Of a DNA stretch of 64,000 nt, positions 44,805-53,212 are shown piece by piece. The position numbers were made by a program, and so were the translations under genes. The notes beneath the pieces were generated by a model. That model saw only the letters and a program-made list of their open reading frames with translations. It was not told the DNA's origin and did no database searches. The DNA is from Synechococcales cyanobacterium bin59.metabat.ball.084. GTDB taxonomy: Bacteria > Cyanobacteriota > Cyanobacteriia > Cyanobacteriales > Chamaesiphonaceae. The stretch is from positions 26,435 through 90,434 of the forward strand of contig JAAFHZ010000005.1 in assembly GCA_013297675.1 (NCBI GenBank), read 5' to 3'. Numbering within the stretch: position 1 is the first letter of the stretch; each line of letters opens with the position of its first letter.

Positions 44805-45755
44805 CTATCGAACAAAGTTCAACAGCTCTTTAGGAGAAGCCAAAAGATCGATCGCCACAAAGAAAATCTTGCCCTGAGGATCTAACAAAAAGCGCCAAGC
44901 CATATTCATACCCACATTGGCACCAAACCAAGGAGTTTGCACCTTACCTGTCACCTTAATTTGATTAAAGTTACCCTCAGCAGGCTCATTAGTACCCCGC
45001 TCTGGCATCAGCTTCAAGTTTTGGCATTCTTCTTGTAGGTAACGGAAAACCGCTTCTTTACCAACAATTGGCCTTTGGAATGGAGGCTGCAAAGCACCAT
45101 CAGCAGCAAACAGGTCAATTACCGCGCTGAAGTCATTGGCATTCATATTATTGATGTAGCTCAAGACAGTGGCGTTGTCTACGCCTTCGATCGCTACCTT
45201 GCTCCGCTCACTAACTTCTTGAGGCAACACCATCGGCTCAGAAACCTTCACAGTGCCTTCGCCCACATAGCCCATATCTACAACAGTGTTGCGCAACACG
45301 GTAATCTGTTGGCCTTGTTCCAATTCACGGATGACTTGCAAAATAGCCGAGGCATTAGCCGAGAGCTTGTATCCTTCAGGAATAGGAGCTACCTTACCTT
45401 CAGCCATCCATTCACCCAACTGATACCAAAAACCAAGTTTGATGTTGGGAGTAAATACACCGTAAGCACGGCAAATTTCATTGTCTGCACGGTTGGCTAG
45501 GTCACACATAGCCTGAGACTGTTCAGTAAAAGACATATCTTTAATTTTGTTCAGCAAACCCTGAGCCAAAATCATGCTAGCTGCACCAGGGGCTGCAACG
45601 GTAATGGTGGTACCCATTTCTTCGTATGCGAACCAAATTAAAGCAAGCTGATCTTCAGCGCTGAGTTGGTTAAAACGGGCAATAGTTGCTGGAACCGCAT
45701 CAGCAGCGAGAGTTCCGGGAAAAATACCGCGTGCGGAATCGATGGTGAATGCCAT
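44805..45755 (-). CDS. ocp: Orange carotenoid protein
   Basis: OCP binds a ketocarotenoid, senses blue-green light and quenches phycobilisome energy. The 316 residues match the family length. The N-terminal helical domain (FTIDSARGIFP, WFAYEEMG with the conserved Tyr) is joined by a linker to an NTF2-like C-terminal domain (SYINNMNANDF, GALQPPFQRPIVGKE, PWFGANVGMNMAWRFLLD, DLLASPKELLNF). The interdomain salt-bridge Arg is present in ITVLRNTVVDMG. It appears functional. An AAGGAG ribosome-binding site precedes the ATG. The upstream gene on the same strand is the ketolase crtW, which would supply its pigment. No recovery protein (FRP) gene is nearby. Confidence 0.97.
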   Translation of the reverse strand: MAFTIDSARGIFPGTLAADAVPATIARFNQLSAEDQLALIWFAYEEMGTTITVAAPGAASMILAQGLLNKIKDMSFTEQSQAMCDLANRADNEICRAYGVFTPNIKLGFWYQLGEWMAEGKVAPIPEGYKLSANASAILQVIRELEQGQQITVLRNTVVDMGYVGEGTVKVSEPMVLPQEVSERSKVAIEGVDNATVLSYINNMNANDFSAVIDLFAADGALQPPFQRPIVGKEAVFRYLQEECQNLKLMPERGTNEPAEGNFNQIKVTGKVQTPWFGANVGMNMAWRFLLDPQGKIFFVAIDLLASPKELLNFVR

Positions 45756-45875
45756 GGCTGTGAGGTACTCCTTATGTATCTGACGACTAAATTGTTCTTA
45801 TTATGCGCTGAGTCAGCGTTTTTTCGTATCTAGACTTTACTCTATTACATTTTTGTTACGAAAGTAAATAAATCT

Positions 45876-46562
45876 TTACATTTTTTTTAGAGAGGGCAAT
45901 CCATACCAGGGCGTTTGAGGATATTCGTGGTGCTCCCAGTGGTATCCAAAGTGGTAGCAGGTCAGCAAAGACCACACCGGATGGAGGTTGCTGCTGTGGA
46001 TGGAGACTTCTTTACCAGCTATTGGTCTGTGGGGCAAATAAGTACCAAAGTAGAAGAGCTGAAGAGAGCTGAGCAGAATTGGCAATACCCACAAAAGTAG
46101 CAGGTTGAGGATAGAGACTTGCAAAATGTAATGGGCGATCGAAAACATCGCACCCATCCCAATTAACAGCTTTAGAGCTTGGGATCGATCGATATACCCA
46201 CCCATAAACTTGCCATACCACCCCCAAAACCCGCGATCGGAGAAATCTGGATCTAGCTCAGTGGCAGGATGCTGATGGTGTAAAGCATGTTTAGCCAGCA
46301 GCGTTTCGTAGGGCAGCAAGGCATACAGCGTTGCACAGACAATGCCGATCCAGCGGTTCAAGTGAGGGCGATCGCTCCAAATACTGCCGTGCATGGCATC
46401 GTGCGCCGTAATAAATAAACCAGTCTGCAAAAAAGTCCTGATTAACAACAGCCCACCAATCCACCAAAGGGAGTAACTGGCTAGATCGATCGACCAAGAT
46501 ACCCATAAACTGAGCACCCAAGCAACCATTAACGGTAAAGATATCCAAAGACCCACGGGCAA
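45876..46562 (-). CDS. crtW: Beta-carotene ketolase, CrtW type
   Basis: Membrane di-iron ketolase of the fatty-acid desaturase superfamily that converts beta-carotene to echinenone or canthaxanthin, the pigments bound by OCP. The three His clusters are ITAHDAMHGS, ALHHQHPATELDPDF and HWEHHEYPQTPWYGLP, and hydrophobic helices surround them. The start is uncertain: no ATG lies between the in-frame upstream stop and residue 12, so a TTG at 46562 is the best candidate (228 residues). It lies 120 bp upstream of ocp on the same strand and is divergent from pyrR. Confidence 0.92.
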   Translation of the reverse strand: MPVGLWISLPLMVAWVLSLWVSWSIDLASYSLWWIGGLLLIRTFLQTGLFITAHDAMHGSIWSDRPHLNRWIGIVCATLYALLPYETLLAKHALHHQHPATELDPDFSDRGFWGWYGKFMGGYIDRSQALKLLIGMGAMFSIAHYILQVSILNLLLLWVLPILLSSLQLFYFGTYLPHRPIAGKEVSIHSSNLHPVWSLLTCYHFGYHWEHHEYPQTPWYGLPSLKKM

Positions 46563-46642
46563 TGCGGCAAACCTGTAAGACGGCCACTTGAGTTTAGCTG
46601 ATAAGATCTACAATGTTGCTTTCTTGTGCAAAGACTGTATCT

Positions 46643-47188
46643 ATGAATACTCCGACGAACTCCCAAGTCGTAGAAATCCTCTCGCCCGAAGAAATGCGCC
46701 GCACCATCAAACGGATGGCCGCAGAAATTGTGGAAAGCTGTCGTAATTTAGCCGAAGTGGTGCTAGTAGGCGTGCATACTCGCGGTGTGCCCTTGGCTAA
46801 AGCTCTTGGTCAACAGATCGCCGAGCTAGAGGGAATAAATTTATCAGTCTCCACCATTGACATCACTTTCTACCGCGATGACCTGCAATCTAACAAGATC
46901 CGTACCCCAGTGCGCAGCCAAATAGACGTAGATATTAACGGCAAAATAGTCGTTTTGATAGATGACGTAATTTATAAAGGCCGTACCGCCCGCGCCAGCT
47001 TAAACGCCCTAGCCGAATATGGCCGCCCCGATCGAATTCTGTTGGCCGTGTTGGTCGATCGAGGACATCGCCAGCTCCCGATCCAGCCCGATTTTGTGGG
47101 TAAACGCCTGCCTACATCCCACGAAGAACAGGTGCGGGTGTATTTTCACGACACCGATGGTCGCGATACTGTGGAGCTGGTGCGCTAG
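46643..47188 (+). CDS. pyrR: Bifunctional pyrimidine regulator / uracil phosphoribosyltransferase PyrR
   Basis: PyrR, 181 residues from the ATG at 46643; an ATG at 46613 would add ten unusual residues. The PRPP-binding motif is [18 protein letters not shown], and the family start [19 protein letters not shown] and the HTRGVPLAK loop are present. In Firmicutes PyrR controls pyr operons by RNA binding; in cyanobacteria this role is unproved and the enzyme may only salvage uracil. The gene is divergent from crtW, with less than 85 bp between the two starts, and is 34 nt upstream of the oligopeptidase gene. Confidence 0.95.
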   Translation: MNTPTNSQVVEILSPEEMRRTIKRMAAEIVESCRNLAEVVLVGVHTRGVPLAKALGQQIAELEGINLSVSTIDITFYRDDLQSNKIRTPVRSQIDVDINGKIVVLIDDVIYKGRTARASLNALAEYGRPDRILLAVLVDRGHRQLPIQPDFVGKRLPTSHEEQVRVYFHDTDGRDTVELVR

Positions 47189-47222
47189 ATTAAGAAGAAC
47201 AAAACGGACAGAGATTCTTTTT

Positions 47223-49307
47223 ATGACCAATCCCCTTTTGACCAATCCTCTTTTAACTGGGCATGGCTTGCCCCCTTTTGCAGAAATCTTGCCCGAGCAT
47301 GTAGAGCCAGCGATCGAGCAGCTTTTGCAAACAGTCAACGCCGAGCTGACTGAGCTAGAAAAAAACTTTACACCCACCTGGACTGGCCTAATTGAACCAG
47401 CCGATTTATTAGGCGAAAAGCTGACTTGGGCTTGGGGGATTATTGGTCATTTAATGGGGGTAAAAAACAGCCCAGAACTCCGCACGGCTTACGAAAACAG
47501 CCAGCCCGCAGTGGTGCAGTTTTTCATGCGGATGGGTCAGAGTCAAGCTCTGTATCAAGGCTTAAAAGATCTTCGTGCCGGTGCCGATTGGGCAAACATG
47601 ACCAAAGCCCAACAGCGCATTATCGAAGCGGGTATCCGCGATGCGGAGTTGTCTGGAGTAGGTTTAACTGGTGAGCAAGGCGCAAGATTCAACGCCATTC
47701 AGTTAGAGCTAGCAGAACTGGGTAATCTGTTTTCTAACAACGTGTTAGATGCCACCAAAGATTTTAATTTAGACCTGACTGATCCTAACGATGTCGCCGG
47801 TCTACCCCCAAGCCTACTGGCACAAGCCGCCCAAGCTAGCCGCGCTGGTGGCCAGGAAGCAGCAACTCCCGAAAACGGCCCTTGGCGCATTACGCTAGAC
47901 TATCCGAGCTATGTGCCCTTCATGGAACACAGCAAGCAGCGCCATCTGCGGGAAAAAGTCTACAAGGCTTTTGTGGGCAGAGCAGCCAGCGGTGAAAAAG
48001 ATAACTGCGGTAATATTGAACGGATTTTGACTCTCAAACGAGAAATGGCTCAAATCCTCGGGTTTGGTAGTTTCGCCGAAATGAGCTTGGCCAGTAAAAT
48101 GGCTCCTAACGTGGCAGCCGTAGAAAATTTGTTGGAATCGTTACGCAAGGTCAGCTTACCAGCCGCAACCCAAGAACGCCAAGAACTCCAGGCTTTTGCT
48201 CAGAGCCAAGATGCCACTGTCACCGAGCTAATGCCCTGGGATGCTGCCTTTTGGGCAGAGCGGCTACGGGAGCAGAAGTATGACTTTAACGATGAAGAGC
48301 TGCGCCCCTATTTTCCTCTAGAGCAAGTGTTATCGGGTTTGTTTGGTTTAGCCGATAAATTGTTTGGCATTGCAGTTACTGCCGCCGATGGTCAAGCACC
48401 AATTTGGCACCCCGATGTGCGCTACTTCCAGGTAAAAAAAGATGGAGAACCGATCGCCTTCTTTTACTTAGATCCCTACAGTCGTCCCGGCGAAAAACGC
48501 GGTGGAGCCTGGATGGATGACTGCATTGGACGGGCAAAGTATACCAATATCGAAGGTGTGCGTTTACCAGTAGCTTATTTGGTTTGTAACCAAACTCCAC
48601 CGGTAGATGGCAAGCCCAGCTTGATGAGCTTTAGTGAAGTAGAAACTCTGTTCCATGAGTTTGGCCATGGTTTGCAGCACATGTTAACTACAGTGGACTA
48701 TGCGGGCTGTTCGGGTATTCGCAATGTGGAATGGGATGCGGTGGAGCTACCCAGTCAGTTTATGGAAAACTGGTGTTACCATCGATCGACCCTCTTAAGC
48801 ATGGGCAAGCACTACGAAACCGGTGAGCCGTTGCCCGATCACTATTATGACAAATTAGTGGCAGCTAAGAATTTCATGAGCGGCAGTGCCATGCTCCGCC
48901 AAATTCACTTTAGCTGGGTAGATATCGCGCTGCATCATGAGTATGTAGCGGGCGCTGGCCGCACGGCTAACGATCTGCGCTTAGATATTGCCAAGACCAC
49001 TACAGTTGTCCTGCCAATTCCCGAGGATCGCTTCTTATGCTCTTTTGGTCACATTTTTGCCGGTGGCTATTCAGCGGGCTACTATAGCTATAAATGGGCA
49101 GAAGTCCTTAGCGCCGATGCTTTCGCTGCTTTTGAAGATGCTGGTCTGGATGATCCGAAGGCGGTGGAAGCCACCGGTCGCCGTTTCCGCGATACGGTGC
49201 TAGCCTTGGGCGGCAGCGAACCTCCAGCGGTGGTCTTTGAGTCTTTCCGAGGCCGCGAACCAGAACCAACGGCTCTCTTGAGACATAGCGGTCTGCTGGC
49301 TTCCTAA
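47223..49307 (+). CDS. prlC: M3 family oligopeptidase (oligopeptidase A type)
   Basis: Cytoplasmic zinc metallopeptidase of 694 residues that degrades short peptides. The ATG at 47223 is chosen; an earlier start would overlap pyrR in another frame. The zinc motif is ETLFHEFGHGLQHML (HExxH type) with a downstream Glu in GIRNVEWDAVELPSQFMENW. Conserved M3 blocks YFYLDPYSRPGEKRGGAW and FGHIFAGGYSAGYYSYKWAE are present, so the enzyme should be active. The N-terminus carries a small in-frame duplication (TNPLLTNPLL). It is probably co-transcribed with pyrR. The symbol follows the E. coli homologue. Confidence 0.94.
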   Translation: MTNPLLTNPLLTGHGLPPFAEILPEHVEPAIEQLLQTVNAELTELEKNFTPTWTGLIEPADLLGEKLTWAWGIIGHLMGVKNSPELRTAYENSQPAVVQFFMRMGQSQALYQGLKDLRAGADWANMTKAQQRIIEAGIRDAELSGVGLTGEQGARFNAIQLELAELGNLFSNNVLDATKDFNLDLTDPNDVAGLPPSLLAQAAQASRAGGQEAATPENGPWRITLDYPSYVPFMEHSKQRHLREKVYKAFVGRAASGEKDNCGNIERILTLKREMAQILGFGSFAEMSLASKMAPNVAAVENLLESLRKVSLPAATQERQELQAFAQSQDATVTELMPWDAAFWAERLREQKYDFNDEELRPYFPLEQVLSGLFGLADKLFGIAVTAADGQAPIWHPDVRYFQVKKDGEPIAFFYLDPYSRPGEKRGGAWMDDCIGRAKYTNIEGVRLPVAYLVCNQTPPVDGKPSLMSFSEVETLFHEFGHGLQHMLTTVDYAGCSGIRNVEWDAVELPSQFMENWCYHRSTLLSMGKHYETGEPLPDHYYDKLVAAKNFMSGSAMLRQIHFSWVDIALHHEYVAGAGRTANDLRLDIAKTTTVVLPIPEDRFLCSFGHIFAGGYSAGYYSYKWAEVLSADAFAAFEDAGLDDPKAVEATGRRFRDTVLALGGSEPPAVVFESFRGREPEPTALLRHSGLLAS

Positions 49308-49322
49308 GAATCCAACGTTGGG

Positions 49323-49353
49323 GTGGGAAATACATCGGCGATGTACTTCCCAC
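49323..49353 (+). terminator. Hairpin terminator after the oligopeptidase gene
   Basis: A 15-bp stem with one G-T pair (49323-49337 with 49339-49353) starts 15 nt after the stop. The tail has only a short T run (ATTTTAG), so efficiency is uncertain. Confidence 0.7.
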
Positions 49354-49470
49354 TGTAAGAATTTTAGGCTGAAATGATAGTTTAGCTTTGCTAATTACTA
49401 GGTTTTGCGCAAAGGTTCGGTAGCAACTAGGGAATTGAGATCGTTCTAATGTGTGAAGACTAACGATTAA

Positions 49471-50385
49471 CTATTCAGTTGGCGATGACAAAAGTTGTTC
49501 TAATTGCTCTACTGTTAACTCAGTTACTTCAGTGATTGTTTCTAATGGGATATTTTTACGCAGCATTTTGAGGGCGATCATCTTTTTTTGACGATCTTCA
49601 CCCTCAAGTTTAGCCCTATTCATTTCTGTCTCATACCAAGCATCAATTTGTGCCATCGTTCTCATAAAATCTTGCTCCTCTGAAGTTAAAAGCGCAGTGG
49701 GTATATCTTTGAGGTAAGTGCAGTACTTAATACACGCATTAATTATATCATTTTTCTCCCGACGATCAGGTGACAACTGCTCGATCGCTCCAAATGCCGA
49801 CCTGGCAGATTCCCGATCTCCCAGCATTTTCAGCCACATCGTTTCAGGAGCATCAGCAACTTTGGAAATTACAACAATTCCCATTCTGAACAATCCCGCC
49901 AGTCGATAGACTCCTTCCCCCAATTTTGGATCGGGTTGTGCGCCGCATAACTTCAATAACTTTTCACTACAATTAACCGTCAAAATCCAAGTAAACGGAT
50001 TTTGACTCTCAATCCGATCGATCATCTCCTTCGACAACCGATTAGAACTAGTCAAATTCTGTTCTTTCTTGGCAGCCTCTACCAGTTCCTTTTGCTTAGG
50101 TTCCCAATATAAATTCTTGCGGGTGATTGATTTATTAATATCCGTCCCTTCGAGGTAAGAACTATAATGCTCAATGATGATCGTGAGGTGCTCTTGCATT
50201 AACCTGTCAAACAATCCCAGATCTTCCTGCGCCCAGCCAGGATTAGATCGGTCACTAATAAACATCAAGTCGATTTCCAGATCCTCATCATTTCGCACCT
50301 GGATATTTGGCTGAGTATTACCTTTAGTTTTATACAGCGATTGAATATAAAACTTGAAAAAGCGATCGTGCTTATACTGAGACAT
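49471..50385 (-). CDS. Rpn-like / cyanobacterial DUF4351-type hypothetical protein
   Basis: A 304-residue protein. The start (YKHDRFFKFYIQSLY), a conserved acidic patch (DLEIDLMFISD) and the C-terminal tail (MLRKNIPLETITEVTELTVEQ) are like those of recombination-promoting nuclease (Rpn)-related proteins with a PD-(D/E)XK fold, which are abundant in cyanobacteria. I cannot confirm a complete catalytic motif, so activity is uncertain. It lies 21 nt downstream of an XRE regulator on the same strand and may be co-transcribed with it. It opens an accessory pocket of selfish or defence-type genes. Confidence 0.65.
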   Translation of the reverse strand: MSQYKHDRFFKFYIQSLYKTKGNTQPNIQVRNDEDLEIDLMFISDRSNPGWAQEDLGLFDRLMQEHLTIIIEHYSSYLEGTDINKSITRKNLYWEPKQKELVEAAKKEQNLTSSNRLSKEMIDRIESQNPFTWILTVNCSEKLLKLCGAQPDPKLGEGVYRLAGLFRMGIVVISKVADAPETMWLKMLGDRESARSAFGAIEQLSPDRREKNDIINACIKYCTYLKDIPTALLTSEEQDFMRTMAQIDAWYETEMNRAKLEGEDRQKKMIALKMLRKNIPLETITEVTELTVEQLEQLLSSPTE

Positions 50386-50406
50386 AGATAAGTTGAATTA
50401 ATATGG

Positions 50407-50721
50407 TTAGCTAGCTTTGGGTGTAACTAACACATGAATATCCATTCCGGCTAATGATACCATTTGTACTAGCTTATCAATGGCAAATCGATCGCCTTCG
50501 GCGCAAGCGTAGCTATCGATGTCGCCGTTCATTAGGTTACTGATCCGAGGCTGAGTTTCGCCAAAGAATAGGGCTGCTTCGGCTTGTGTCCATTTCTGAG
50601 ATTGAATAAATCTTCGCAGGTCTAACATGAGATCTGCGCAGATTTTGAGGTTGATGGCTTCTGGCTCATCAAAGCCTAGGTCTGCAAAAATATTACTGCT
50701 GCCTTTGGTTATGTTAGTCAT
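50407..50721 (-). CDS. XRE-type helix-turn-helix protein, antitoxin-like
   Basis: A 104-residue DNA-binding protein from the ATG at 50721; a TTG at 50760 would extend it by 13 residues. It resembles the short XRE/HigA-like antitoxins: GSSNIFADLGFDEPEAINLK, then RRFIQSQKWTQAEAALFFGE and TQPRISNLMNGDID. The recognition helix is intact. Between NGDID and RFAIDKLVQM, contiguous in relatives I remember, eight extra residues are encoded by the 24-bp repeat. No RelE/HigB-like toxin gene was found next to it, so it may be an orphan, or pair with the Rpn-like gene downstream. Confidence 0.82.
   Translation of the reverse strand: MTNITKGSSNIFADLGFDEPEAINLKICADLMLDLRRFIQSQKWTQAEAALFFGETQPRISNLMNGDIDSYACAEGDRFAIDKLVQMVSLAGMDIHVLVTPKAS
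50489..50518 (+). repeat. 24-bp dispersed repeat, in-frame insertion in XRE gene
   Basis: The plus strand reads CGATCGCCTTCGGCGCAAGC followed by GTAGCTATCG. It matches the ATPase insertion except that the loop between GCC and GGC is TTC instead of GAA, plus one further change. Removing 24 nt restores a continuous NGDIDRFAIDKLVQ. Confidence 0.8.
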
Positions 50722-50826
50722 TGGGGTTTTCTTCTGGTAATCAGGATTCTCGATGTTCAATATATCTTATTTGGCATAAGTGGCCTGATGATTGACCGGA
50801 GAAATTTATTGATACATGATGAATAA

Positions 50827-51324
50827 CAGACTGCGATTGCCCAACTAATTACCAACCTCTCCCCTGACTTCACCATCGACTACGACCAAGAAGCGATCAA
50901 ACTCATCTACACCCTCATCAACGGCCAACCCTACCTAGTACAGCTAATTTGCCACAACCTCATTACCCACTACAACAACCAAAGATTTGAAGACAACTTG
51001 GATCGACCTGCCCGCTTCACCACCCAAGACGTAGAAGCCATCATCGCCGTCCCCGAGTTTTACCGCGATGGCAACGCCTACTTCACCGGAGTTTGGGAAC
51101 AATCCAAAGAAACCCACGGCCAAGACCAAATTCAAATATTGCAAACCCTTTGCACCAAATCTTTAGACCTCGACCAACTAGCCATCGCAACCAACCAAAA
51201 CCCCGTACAGTTACAAGCAGCCCTCAATACCTTAATAGACCACGATGTCATCTACCTCCAAGAGCATCAATACATCTACAAAGTAGAGCTAATGCGCCGC
51301 TGGGTAGCCACTCAAAAATTCTGA
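50827..51324 (+). pseudogene. C-terminal fragment of an AAA ATPase (5'-truncated)
   Basis: An open frame preceded by a stop at 50824 encodes about 165 residues without a good start at its beginning. It reads as the end of an ATPase of the AAA_14-like kind: FTIDYDQEAIKLIYTLINGQ, PYLVQLICHNLI, then a winged-helix-like end (IQILQTLCTKSLDLDQLAIA, HDVIYLQEHQYIYKVELMRR, WVATQKF). The Walker motifs are missing. An internal ATG at 50998 could allow a 108-residue product, but it would have no ATPase. It is not a close copy of the ATPases at 38820-42063. Most likely a gene remnant. Confidence 0.75.
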
Positions 51325-51405
51325 TCTTTTCGACTGCCAGATGGCAAGCTGCGATCGCTTTAATGCAAGTGAAGTTATACTATGAAAAGCATGAGGTGAA
51401 AGAAA

Positions 51406-52206
51406 ATGTATCAACATAATCCTGTCATACCGACAAATACATTGCCCACTATGTATGACTTACCCAGTGAAGACCCGGAGGAAATGGGCTTGCCTGATGA
51501 ATTTCATGATGTTCAACCTGATTTACTCCGGGAAACTTGCCAGCCGAATGCTGAAGATTTCTTTATTGGGGCTGATTTAAACCTGTACTATGATGCCCGA
51601 AATACCGGATGGTACAAACGCCCAGATTGGTTCTTGGTGATAGGAGCAACAGCCAGTCAATCGATCGCAGAATCCAGATTGAGCTATGTAATGTGGCAAG
51701 AGGGTGTAGCTCCTTTTTTGATGGTGGAGTTATTGTCACCAGGAACAGAGGCTGAAGATCTCGGACAAACATTGCGAGTTGTGGGTAAACCACCGACCAA
51801 ATGGCAAGTATATGAACAAATCTTGCGAGTGCCTTATTACGCTATTTTTGACAGATACTCCAATCAGTTTCGGATATTCTGTTTACAGGCAACCCAATAT
51901 GTTGAACAAATCATTAGTGGTCAGGGCTATTGGTTCAATGAAATTGATTTGGGGTTGGGTGTTTGGACAGGATCTTATCAAGGAATGCAAGGACAATGGC
52001 TGCGCTGGTACGACGTAAATGGTAATTGGGCACCAACCAACCAAGAAGCTAAATTGCAGGCCATACAAGAAGCTACTAAAGCTACTCAAAGAGCTGAGGA
52101 AGCTACCCAACAAGCCGATGAAGCTAATCAACGGGCTGAGGAAGCTAATCAACGGGCGGAGCTATTAGCTGCTAAATTGCGAGAGTTGGGCATCGATCCA
52201 GGCTAA
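51406..52206 (+). CDS. Uma2 family (DUF820) protein with C-terminal coiled-coil repeat
   Basis: A 266-residue Uma2/DUF820 protein. The fold's conserved pieces are DLNLYYDARNTGWYKRPDW, VAPFLMVELLSPGTEAEDLG (acidic active-site residues) and VYEQILRVPYYAIFDRYSNQ. The last 45 residues are a heptad coiled coil with a repeated unit (EATKATQRAEEATQQADEAN), visible in DNA as repeats of GAAGCTAATCAACGGGC. Such tails are common on cyanobacterial Uma2 proteins and probably mediate self-association. It overlaps the convergent truB stop by 4 nt. Confidence 0.9.
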   Translation: MYQHNPVIPTNTLPTMYDLPSEDPEEMGLPDEFHDVQPDLLRETCQPNAEDFFIGADLNLYYDARNTGWYKRPDWFLVIGATASQSIAESRLSYVMWQEGVAPFLMVELLSPGTEAEDLGQTLRVVGKPPTKWQVYEQILRVPYYAIFDRYSNQFRIFCLQATQYVEQIISGQGYWFNEIDLGLGVWTGSYQGMQGQWLRWYDVNGNWAPTNQEAKLQAIQEATKATQRAEEATQQADEANQRAEEANQRAELLAAKLRELGIDPG

Positions 52207-53126
52207 AGATTTTCCAGCACAACTTTAGGGCAAAGCAGAGCACCATTACTACTCATTTTGCTAAAGCCAATTCCTAATAAATTGTGGGTAGTATCGTCAT
52301 TTGCTAATCCACTGACCACCAAAGGAAAATCGCTCACCTCCAAATCTGGCCACAAGATCGGCTTACCCTTATACCAATCAGCTACTTGTGCTGCCGACAA
52401 TTCCAGCCGAGGCAAATGGGCTAAAGCCACCAGCGGTGATTGCAAACTAAAGTTGCCCGCTGTAATCGCCGCAAAATCTACCGCATCAGCCAAAAACAAA
52501 TTACAGCTCTGAGTTCTCACCAAATTTACCAAAGTAGCCACCGAACCCACCGCTAATCCCAAATCGCGGGCGATCGAGCGAATATAAGTACCGCCCCCAC
52601 AGGTAATCTCCACCGTTAATTCTGGAAACTCACCGGCCTGCCAATCTAACACCAAAATCTCCTTTACCTCTACCTGGCGAGGCGGCACCGCAATCTGATC
52701 GATCGGCACTCCCGATCGCGCCAAATCATACAGCCGCTTGCCATCTACTTGAATCGCGCTGTAGACCGGCGGCACCTGAGTAATCGAGCCAATAAACTGG
52801 GGTAGCGCCGCCTGAATATCTGCCAGAGTGAGATCGATCGCCCCTGGATTACTGAGCACATCCCCTTCCAAATCATCCGTCGTAGTACAGACTCCCAAGC
52901 GGATTACTGCCCGATAGGCTTTCTCTGTGGGCAAATATTGTAACAATCGCGTAGAGCTGCCGATCGCCAAGGGCAAAACCCCCGTGGCTTTGGGGTCTAA
53001 AGTCCCACCATGACCGACTTTCTTGGTTTTTAGTAAACCCCTAACTTTGGCCACGCAGTCATGAGAAGTCCAATCCAAGGGCTTGTAAAGGTTAAGAAAT
53101 CCATTCAATCTAGGCACTGATTTCAT
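52203..53126 (-). CDS. truB: tRNA pseudouridine-55 synthase TruB
   Basis: TruB makes pseudouridine 55 in the T loop of tRNAs. The protein has 307 residues from the ATG at 53126; a GTG at 53150 would add eight residues. The start GFLNLYKPLDWTSHDCVAKV and the catalytic motif GHGGTLDPKATGVLPLAIG, with the essential Asp, are intact. Later motifs are YRAVIRLGVCTTTDD, VYSAIQVDGKRLYDLAR and CGGGTYIRSIARDLG. A PUA-like end follows. It is divergent from the GH57 gene, with about 85 bp between starts. Confidence 0.95.
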   Translation of the reverse strand: MKSVPRLNGFLNLYKPLDWTSHDCVAKVRGLLKTKKVGHGGTLDPKATGVLPLAIGSSTRLLQYLPTEKAYRAVIRLGVCTTTDDLEGDVLSNPGAIDLTLADIQAALPQFIGSITQVPPVYSAIQVDGKRLYDLARSGVPIDQIAVPPRQVEVKEILVLDWQAGEFPELTVEITCGGGTYIRSIARDLGLAVGSVATLVNLVRTQSCNLFLADAVDFAAITAGNFSLQSPLVALAHLPRLELSAAQVADWYKGKPILWPDLEVSDFPLVVSGLANDDTTHNLLGIGFSKMSSNGALLCPKVVLENL

Positions 53127-53212
53127 ATCGGCGATGAGAAAGGGCAACACAAACCTTAAGATAATATAAAGCTAACTTTTACTCACACAAATCTCGGTAG
53201 GAACTTACCCCC

